Assembly: GCA_041389525.1 (NCBI GenBank)
Contig: JAWKRR010000033.1
Coordinates: 18,139-82,138, forward strand
Direction: 5' to 3'
DNA length: 64,000 bases
Source: JACKFB01 sp041389525
GTDB taxonomy: Bacteria > Myxococcota_A > UBA9042 > PHBI01 > JACKFB01
The position numbers and the translations under genes are program-made. The notes beneath the pieces were generated by a model, which was not told the origin of the DNA, searched no databases, and saw only the letters and a program-made list of their open reading frames with translations. Position 1 is the first letter of the stretch; the number at the start of each line of letters is the position of its first letter. Positions 60,091-64,000 of this stretch are shown piece after piece.

Positions 60091-62292
60091 TCAGTCTACG
60101 GGCCCCCACGTGCCCGCGCCAGTCTCGCTAGGCTTCTTGGCGGGCACCGCCTTCGGAGCAGCCTTGGGGGCCGGCGCTTTTTCGGAGGTCTTGGACTCTT
60201 TCGCGGCCGGCTTCGCGGCCGGCTTGGCGGCGGGCGCGGGCGCCTGCTTGACCACGGGCGCCGGCTTCGCGGGCGTCGTGGCGGCTGGCTTCGTGGCTGG
60301 CGTCTTGGCGGCTGGCTTCGGGTCGGGCGTCTTCACGACCGGCTTGGGGGCGGGCTTGACCTCCGCCTTGGGCGCGGGCGGGGCAGACAGCGTCAGCTTG
60401 CGGCTGGTGCCGGCGTCGGAGGCCGCCAACTTCACGGTCTCGCGTGCAGCGCCTCGCACCAATTCCACCGTCGGCGCCTCGGTATTTGCGGGCCACTCGA
60501 CCCACATGGGGGTGCGGCCGATGCGCGCGCCGTTGACGTAGACGGCGGCGCCGGCGGGGTCGGTGACCAGCTCGGCGCGCAGGGTGGCCACGATGGCCAC
60601 GGGCTCAGGCTGGGCCTCGGGCGCGACCTCGGGGATGACGGCCGTGCCGGGGCTCGCCGGCTCGGCCGCCCCATCGAGCGGAGCCGTGGCCGGAGCCACG
60701 GCGGGCGCGACAGCCGAATCGGCCGCCGCGCTTGAAGGGTCGGGCTGCGCGCCGGCCGCGCCCACTTCGCCTGGGCCAGCGGCCGAGGCGACCACAGGCG
60801 CAGCGCCTACCGCACGCTGCGGCGCGGCGGCGCTCTCGGCCTGCCCGGTGGCGACCATGGCCGGCGCGTTGTCGGCGACGGCGCGGGTGACCTCGGCGTG
60901 CTCGGCCGCGGCGGGGAGATTCGTCACGCGCTCGAGGCTGGGGACCGTCCCGCCGCGCGGCAGCAGCAGCACCAAGGCGCCGATCCCGGCCGCCAGGGCG
61001 AGCCCACCGGCGAGATACATGCCACCGCGGGACTTCTTGCCCTTGTCGCTGTTCCACTGGGTCGAGACGGAGCGCCCCGTCTGCATCGACTCAAAGGGCG
61101 GCGCGGTGCGGGCTTCGGCCGCGGCCAAGCGGGCCTCAGACGCCGCGAACTCGGCGATGGACACCGGATCCGCGACCGGCATCGCCGGCTGCGTCGGCTT
61201 GCGCTCGCGCGGGGTGGTCGGCACCAGGACGCGCCGGCCTGAGCGCGGTTTCGGCGTGGTCTCGAGGCCTGGCTTGGTCTCGGCGGCCACCACCGGGAAG
61301 CTGGGGACCGTCTCGCGGCGCTTGAGCGCGCGCAGCGGCCGCTCCTGGAAGCCTTCCAGTGAGATGAGGGCTTCCTCGGCGCTGGGGGGCCGGTCGACCG
61401 GGTCCTTGGCGAGGCAGGCCATGACCAGATCCACCAGCGGGCCCTCGAGCCGTCGGCCCTTGACCTCAGGCGGGGGCGGCGTGGTCTCGACGTGGGCGCG
61501 CCCGACGTCGGAGGCCGGCAGGTGATCGAAGGGACGCTGCCCGGTCAGCAGCTCGTAGACGATGGCGCCGAACGCGTAGAGATCGGAGCGCGGCGTGACG
61601 GCCAGGCCGCGTAGCTGCTCGGGCGCGAGGTAGTGCGGCGTGCCGAGGACCACCCCGCGGTGGGTCAGCGGCAGGCCGTCCACCGTGGTCGTGCCGAGGA
61701 TCTTGGCGATGCCGAAGTCCAGGACCTTCACGACCTCGCCGGTGCGGCGCTTGGTGTGCAGGAAGAGGTTCTCGGGCTTCAGATCCCGGTGGACGATGCC
61801 CTCGGCGTGGGCCTCGACCAGGGCCTCCAGGACCGCCTGGGCCATGTGGACCACGCGGCGCGGGTCCATCGGCGCTTCCTCGCGAATCACCTGGGCGAGC
61901 GAGCGGCCGTTGAGCAGCTCCATCACCAAGAAGAGCGCGCCGTCCTCGGTCAGGCCGTGGTCGTAGAGGTGCACGATGTGCCGGTGGTGCAGCCGCGCGA
62001 GGACGCTGACCTCTTGGCGGAAGCGGGCCTGCGCCTCAGCGTCGCTGGCGAGCTCCGCGCGCAGCACCTTCACGGCGACCTTGCGGGCGACGCGGGTGTC
62101 GGTGGCGCGGTAGACGCGGCCCATGGCGCCGATGCCGATGCGCTCCTCGATCCGGTACCGCTCGTTGAGCAACGCGCCGAGGCAGGCGTCCCCAAGATCG
62201 GGCGTCCACGTCTCGAGGCTCACCGTCTCAGCCCCGTCCTGGGGACAGGCTGCTGCGTCGGTGTGTTGTTCGCAGTGTGGGCAGATGCGCAT
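60091..62292 (-). CDS. Membrane Ser/Thr protein kinase with zinc ribbon and PEGA domain
   Basis: 733 residues. N-terminal half zinc ribbon (Cys4, Cys7, Cys16). Hanks kinase domain 46-310 with GIGAMG, Lys75, HRDLKPENL, DFGIAKI and a YLAPEQ activation-loop end. A cytoplasmic linker of about 120 residues, a membrane helix (GMYLAGGLALAAGIGALVLLLP, near 430; first half GMYLAGGLALA), an Ala-rich stretch, a PEGA domain (AELVTDPAGAAVYVNGARIG) and a 120-residue Lys/Pro/Ala tail (PAPKPVVKTPDPKPAAKTPA) that could contact the cell wall. Gapless N-terminal match to the kinase at 5772-7628. It heads the second kinase/TPR/lipoprotein cluster and is divergent from ahcY. Confidence 0.94.
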   Translation of the reverse strand: MRICPHCEQHTDAAACPQDGAETVSLETWTPDLGDACLGALLNERYRIEERIGIGAMGRVYRATDTRVARKVAVKVLRAELASDAEAQARFRQEVSVLARLHHRHIVHLYDHGLTEDGALFLVMELLNGRSLAQVIREEAPMDPRRVVHMAQAVLEALVEAHAEGIVHRDLKPENLFLHTKRRTGEVVKVLDFGIAKILGTTTVDGLPLTHRGVVLGTPHYLAPEQLRGLAVTPRSDLYAFGAIVYELLTGQRPFDHLPASDVGRAHVETTPPPPEVKGRRLEGPLVDLVMACLAKDPVDRPPSAEEALISLEGFQERPLRALKRRETVPSFPVVAAETKPGLETTPKPRSGRRVLVPTTPRERKPTQPAMPVADPVSIAEFAASEARLAAAEARTAPPFESMQTGRSVSTQWNSDKGKKSRGGMYLAGGLALAAGIGALVLLLPRGGTVPSLERVTNLPAAAEHAEVTRAVADNAPAMVATGQAESAAAPQRAVGAAPVVASAAGPGEVGAAGAQPDPSSAAADSAVAPAVAPATAPLDGAAEPASPGTAVIPEVAPEAQPEPVAIVATLRAELVTDPAGAAVYVNGARIGRTPMWVEWPANTEAPTVELVRGAARETVKLAASDAGTSRKLTLSAPPAPKAEVKPAPKPVVKTPDPKPAAKTPATKPAATTPAKPAPVVKQAPAPAAKPAAKPAAKESKTSEKAPAPKAAPKAVPAKKPSETGAGTWGPVD

Positions 62293-62449
62293 GCGGGTCG
62301 GGGCGACTCGGGATGTGACGGGGCGTCTGGGATTCGGGGTCCGGACGGATTCCGAGATCCGCGAACACTATAGCGCACCTGTGTCAGCGAGTCAGGAGAT
62401 AGTCCGCGAAAATCGACGACCCCAACCTTGCGCTTCCTCGGCCTAAGAG

Positions 62450-62479
62450 TTAATCCGTCCATCCGGATGAACGGATTAA
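62450..62479. promoter_or_regulatory. 30-bp palindromic operator upstream of ahcY
   Basis: TTAATCCGTCCATCC (62450-62464) and GGATGAACGGATTAA (62465-62479) are inverted copies with one mismatch. Each arm carries ATCCG twice at 8-base spacing, so four half-sites surround one dyad. It ends 40 bases before the ahcY start, where a repressor would act. A partial copy (AATCCGTCCGGACC on the minus strand, 62351-62338) lies 100 bases upstream, and a TATAGC -10-like box is at 62369-62374. Confidence 0.65.
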
Positions 62480-62519
62480 AGCTCATCCGACGCCGCGCAA
62501 ACGCGCCCAGGAGCCCTCA

Positions 62520-64000
<1,481 letters not shown>

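Overview
The window is a high-GC bacterial chromosome segment, most likely from a member of the Myxococcota/Bradymonadota group (formerly Deltaproteobacteria). This rests on gene content, not on any marker gene. It carries two Ser/Thr kinases with PEGA tails, a giant lipoprotein with about twenty MopE-like Asp/Cys repeats, several secreted lipoproteins with Asp-rich linkers, TPR proteins and outer-membrane barrels. No rRNA, tRNA, CRISPR array or intact insertion sequence was seen.

Left part (1-15 kb). A SNF2 helicase with SWIM zinc fingers enters from the left edge and meets, tail to tail at a strong terminator, a minus-strand operon. That operon is a zinc-ribbon/kinase/PEGA protein, a TPR protein with two membrane helices, and a Cys- and Asp-rich lipoprotein, followed by a small lipoprotein. 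Then come a beta-barrel, a 969-residue lipoprotein, a Cu/Zn superoxide dismutase behind a good sigma-54 promoter match, another barrel, an alkyltransferase-like DNA repair protein overlapping a YqeY-family gene, and a small lipoprotein.

Middle left (15-29 kb). A 1688-residue protein joins an SLC12-type cation-chloride cotransporter to a long helical region, a P-loop NTPase and a winged helix. It is translationally coupled to a small MscS-like channel protein. Divergent from it is a seven-gene efflux operon: marR, tolC-like, hlyD-like, two ABC ATPases and two ABC-2 permeases, with a palindromic operator over the marR promoter.

Middle (29-45 kb). This is a mosaic of short units: an orphan PAS-GAF histidine kinase, a DUF1328 membrane peptide, a GAF protein, lipoproteins, a HEAT protein paired with a TPR-PEGA-barrel protein, DUF962, a HAD phosphatase, DUF427 and a CPXCG peptide. 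A roughly 1.2 kb element with long imperfect inverted repeats around a GxxExxY gene follows. After it come a hotdog protein overlapping a cation efflux gene, a heptad-repeat Ala-rich protein, prephenate dehydrogenase, a fatty acyl-CoA ligase and class II fumarase.

Right part (44-64 kb). A winged-helix regulator is coupled to a giant acidic lipoprotein. A 1327-residue HExxH metalloprotease lipoprotein and a divergent ArsR-methyltransferase regulator (SahR-like) follow. The kinase, TPR and lipoprotein gene order then recurs, with the MopE-like giant as the lipoprotein. The window ends inside ahcY (S-adenosylhomocysteinase), which has a 30-bp palindrome upstream.

The strongest leads for undescribed biology are the cotransporter-NTPase-MscS pair, the twice-repeated kinase/TPR/lipoprotein module (whose alignment also implies a CTG start codon), and the inverted-repeat GxxExxY element.
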